From: Candidatus Rifleibacteriota bacterium
Lineage (GTDB): Bacteria > Riflebacteria > Ozemobacteria > Ozemobacterales > Ozemobacteraceae
Direction of reading: 5' to 3'
Assembly: GCA_029564115.1 (NCBI GenBank)
Contig: JAKQQP010000232.1
Location: 1 to 41,864, forward strand
DNA: 41,864 nucleotides
Shown here: positions 40,233 through 41,864 of the stretch, in pieces
Layout: each line of letters begins with the position of its first letter
Numbering within the stretch: position 1 is the first letter of the stretch
Made by a program: the position numbers and the translations under genes
The notes under the pieces: model-generated
Told to the model about the DNA's origin: nothing
Databases searched by the model: none
Seen by the model: only the letters and a program-made list of their open reading frames with translations

Positions 40233-41864
40233 GCAGACTGCCCGACTGCTTGAACAGCATTTTGAAACAGCATTTGACTCGCCAGACGGCATAAAGAAAC
40301 TGCGCGAGCTGATTCTTACTCTGGCCATGCGGGGCAGACTCGTGCCGCAAGACCCGAACGATCAGCCAGCCAGCGAACTGCTAAAAGAAATCGCCGCCGA
40401 AAAAGCCCGCCTGATCAAAGAAGGCAAGCTTAAACCGCAAAAACCCCTGCCTCCAATCGACCCCAAAGAAATCCCCTACGAAATCCCCGCCAGCTGGCAG
40501 TGGACAAAGCTTGGCGTTTTATCCACTGTTCAAACTGGAAAAAAAGATGTCAATCAGTGTAGTGACAATGGAATTTATCCGTTCTTTTCTTGCGCCGCCG
40601 CTCCATTCAAAAGTGAAACTTTTTCTTTCGATTGCGAAGCTCTTCTACTTCCAGGAAATGGTGCTAATGTTGGCCTTGTAACATATTATTCAGGTAAATT
40701 TGAAGCTTATCAAAGAACCTACGTTTTAAATAATTTTTTTAAAGTAAAACCCCAATTTTTAGAAAAATCATTAAATGCAAATTTTTTAAAATCCTTAGAT
40801 GGCAAGCAATATGGCTCTGCAATAAACTATATAAAGCTTGGCAATCTCATCGACTTCTTAGTTCCCCTACCGCCAACAAACGAGCAGAAACGGATTGTGG
40901 CGCGGGTTGAGCAGTTGATGGCGCGCTGTGATGAGCTTGAGAAGCTGCGGGCGGCGAGAGACGAAAAACGGCTCGAAACGCATGCGGCGGCGCTGAATGC
41001 GCTGTTTGCCGCCGCTGGCAGCGGCGATTTCAGCACCACCTGGAAATTCATCAGCCGCAATTTCGACGAACTTTATACGGTGAAAGAAAATGTCGCCGAA
41101 CTGCGCAAAGCCATTCTGCAACTGGCCGTCATGGGCAGACTCGTGCCGCAAGACCCGAACGACCAGCCCGCCAGCGAACTGCTAAAAGAAATCGCCGCCG
41201 AAAAAGCCCGCCTGATCAAAGAAGGCAAACTCAAACCGCAAAAACCCCTGCCCCAAATCGACCCCAAAGAAATCCCCTACGAAATCCCCGCCAGCTGGCA
41301 GTGGGTTCAGCTTGCTAACATCGGGGAAGTGAATCCAAGAAATAGCTTTAATAATGACGCAAATGCAGGCTTCGTGCCAATGCCGTTAATTTCAGCGAAT
41401 TTTGGCGTAAAACATGGCTTTGAGGTTAAAAAATGGTCAGAAATAAAATCAGGGTACACTCATTTTGCTGATGGAGATGTAGGGCTGGCGAAAATTACTC
41501 CCTGTTTTGAAAATGGCAAATCTTGTATTTTTGAAAATTTGCCTAATGGCATCGGTGCCGGAACAACAGAATTGCATATTTTTCGAAACACATTCAAAGC
41601 TATCTATCCACCCTATTTATTGGCATACTTAAAAAATCCCAGATATCTTGAGATTGGTGCAACCAAAATGACTGGTTCAGCAGGTCAAAAAAGGGTGCCA
41701 GCTGCATATTTTGGCTGCAATCCCTTTCCTTTACCTCCAATTGCTGAGCAAAAGCGGATTGTGGCGCGGGTTGAGCAGTTGATGGCGTTGTGCGACGGTC
41801 TCGAACAGAGTATTGCCGCTGCCGGCGAAAGCCGCAGTGCCCTTCTGAATGCCCTTATGTCGAA
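40225..41864 (+). CDS. hsdS: Type I restriction-modification specificity subunit, 3' partial
   Basis: ATG 40225 has GGAGG 6 nt upstream; the frame stays open to the window end (546 codons seen), so the C-terminus is missing. The layout is that of HsdS with two target recognition domains: a shared N-terminal segment (to residue 93), TRD1 (about 94-218), conserved helix NEQKRIVARVEQLMA (219 on), a central spacer helix, the repeated segment (300-360), TRD2 (361-507), and the helix motif again (EQKRIVARVEQLMA, about 508). Each TRD reads half of a bipartite DNA target. The TRDs are clearly more AT-rich than the flanks, as expected for swapped domains. Confidence 0.92.
   Translation, partial: MNKQTARLLEQHFETAFDSPDGIKKLRELILTLAMRGRLVPQDPNDQPASELLKEIAAEKARLIKEGKLKPQKPLPPIDPKEIPYEIPASWQWTKLGVLSTVQTGKKDVNQCSDNGIYPFFSCAAAPFKSETFSFDCEALLLPGNGANVGLVTYYSGKFEAYQRTYVLNNFFKVKPQFLEKSLNANFLKSLDGKQYGSAINYIKLGNLIDFLVPLPPTNEQKRIVARVEQLMARCDELEKLRAARDEKRLETHAAALNALFAAAGSGDFSTTWKFISRNFDELYTVKENVAELRKAILQLAVMGRLVPQDPNDQPASELLKEIAAEKARLIKEGKLKPQKPLPQIDPKEIPYEIPASWQWVQLANIGEVNPRNSFNNDANAGFVPMPLISANFGVKHGFEVKKWSEIKSGYTHFADGDVGLAKITPCFENGKSCIFENLPNGIGAGTTELHIFRNTFKAIYPPYLLAYLKNPRYLEIGATKMTGSAGQKRVPAAYFGCNPFPLPPIAEQKRIVARVEQLMALCDGLEQSIAAAGESRSALLNALMS
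40321..40503 (+). repeat. Direct repeat in hsdS, first copy (183 bp)
   Basis: Encodes the segment from LAMRGRLVPQDPNDQ to IPASWQW before TRD1. It is almost identical at DNA level to 41122-41304, including many synonymous positions. Confidence 0.9.
41122..41304 (+). repeat. Direct repeat in hsdS, second copy (183 bp)
   Basis: Encodes LAVMGRLVPQDPNDQ to IPASWQW before TRD2; the same length as the first copy with a few substitutions. A second shorter repeat follows each TRD (about 40879-40923 and 41746-41790, EQKRIVARVEQLMA). Confidence 0.9.

Noticed and set aside
36287..41864. The type I system as part of a prophage or transposon
   Set aside because: No integrase, transposase, tRNA-bounded attachment repeat or phage structural gene is visible in the window.

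Overview
The window has the look of a Gram-negative-type, chemosensory, free-living bacterium. It has periplasm-directed proteins with signal peptides, a full chemosensory operon and a TPR/GT41 glycosyltransferase fused to an FkbM methyltransferase. Base composition is roughly balanced, and Shine-Dalgarno sites are mostly good. The exact phylum cannot be read from the sequence. The gene mix would fit an environmental lineage such as the Riflebacteria or a deltaproteobacterium-like group, but that is a guess.

Layout. (1) 1-11.0 kb: a 5'-truncated FkbM methyltransferase-TPR-GT41 glycosyltransferase faces, across a bidirectional terminator, a giant minus-strand gene (2694 codons). Almost all of this giant protein is one octapeptide repeat. 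The octads are ordered into 12 tandem super-repeats of 24 octads (193 residues, 579 bp). (2) 11.5-15.4 kb: a secreted, membrane-anchored 5'-nucleotidase-type metallophosphoesterase and an unknown secreted protein, both with TATAAT 6 nt before the ATG and no ribosome-binding site (candidate leaderless genes); then a small minus-strand membrane protein divergent from a cupin. (3) 15.6-18.0 kb: a three-PAS hybrid histidine kinase. (4) 18.25-26.65 kb: a chemosensory operon, STAS protein - CheA (Hpt+P2) - CheA (P3-P4-P5-CheW-REC) - chemoreceptor with a zinc-binding CZB domain - CheW - CheB - CheR, joined by several ATGA overlaps. CheA is split into two reading frames at the P2/P3 linker. (5) 26.9-29.95 kb: a secreted ankyrin-repeat protein and a small secreted protein, both without known function. 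(6) 30.0-36.0 kb: a stand-alone tryptophan synthase beta chain starting at TTG, a minus-strand pair (phospholipase D-family protein, then an NADP-GAPDH-type aldehyde dehydrogenase), a 34-codon small ORF and a beta-lactamase-family serine hydrolase. (7) 36.3 kb to the end: a type I restriction-modification locus hsdR-hsdM-hsdS. It has a mini-ORF and a strong 31-bp palindrome at the hsdM/hsdS junction, and hsdS runs off the window.

Most notable. The giant octad-repeat protein has an exact two-level periodicity, with octad-specific residues kept in register across all 12 copies. It is rich in Ser/Thr, about two per octad, and its neighbour is a glycosyltransferase of the family that modifies Ser/Thr or Asn in proteins. 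Together they could be a protein-glycosylation pair acting on a giant surface or secreted fibre; that link is inference.
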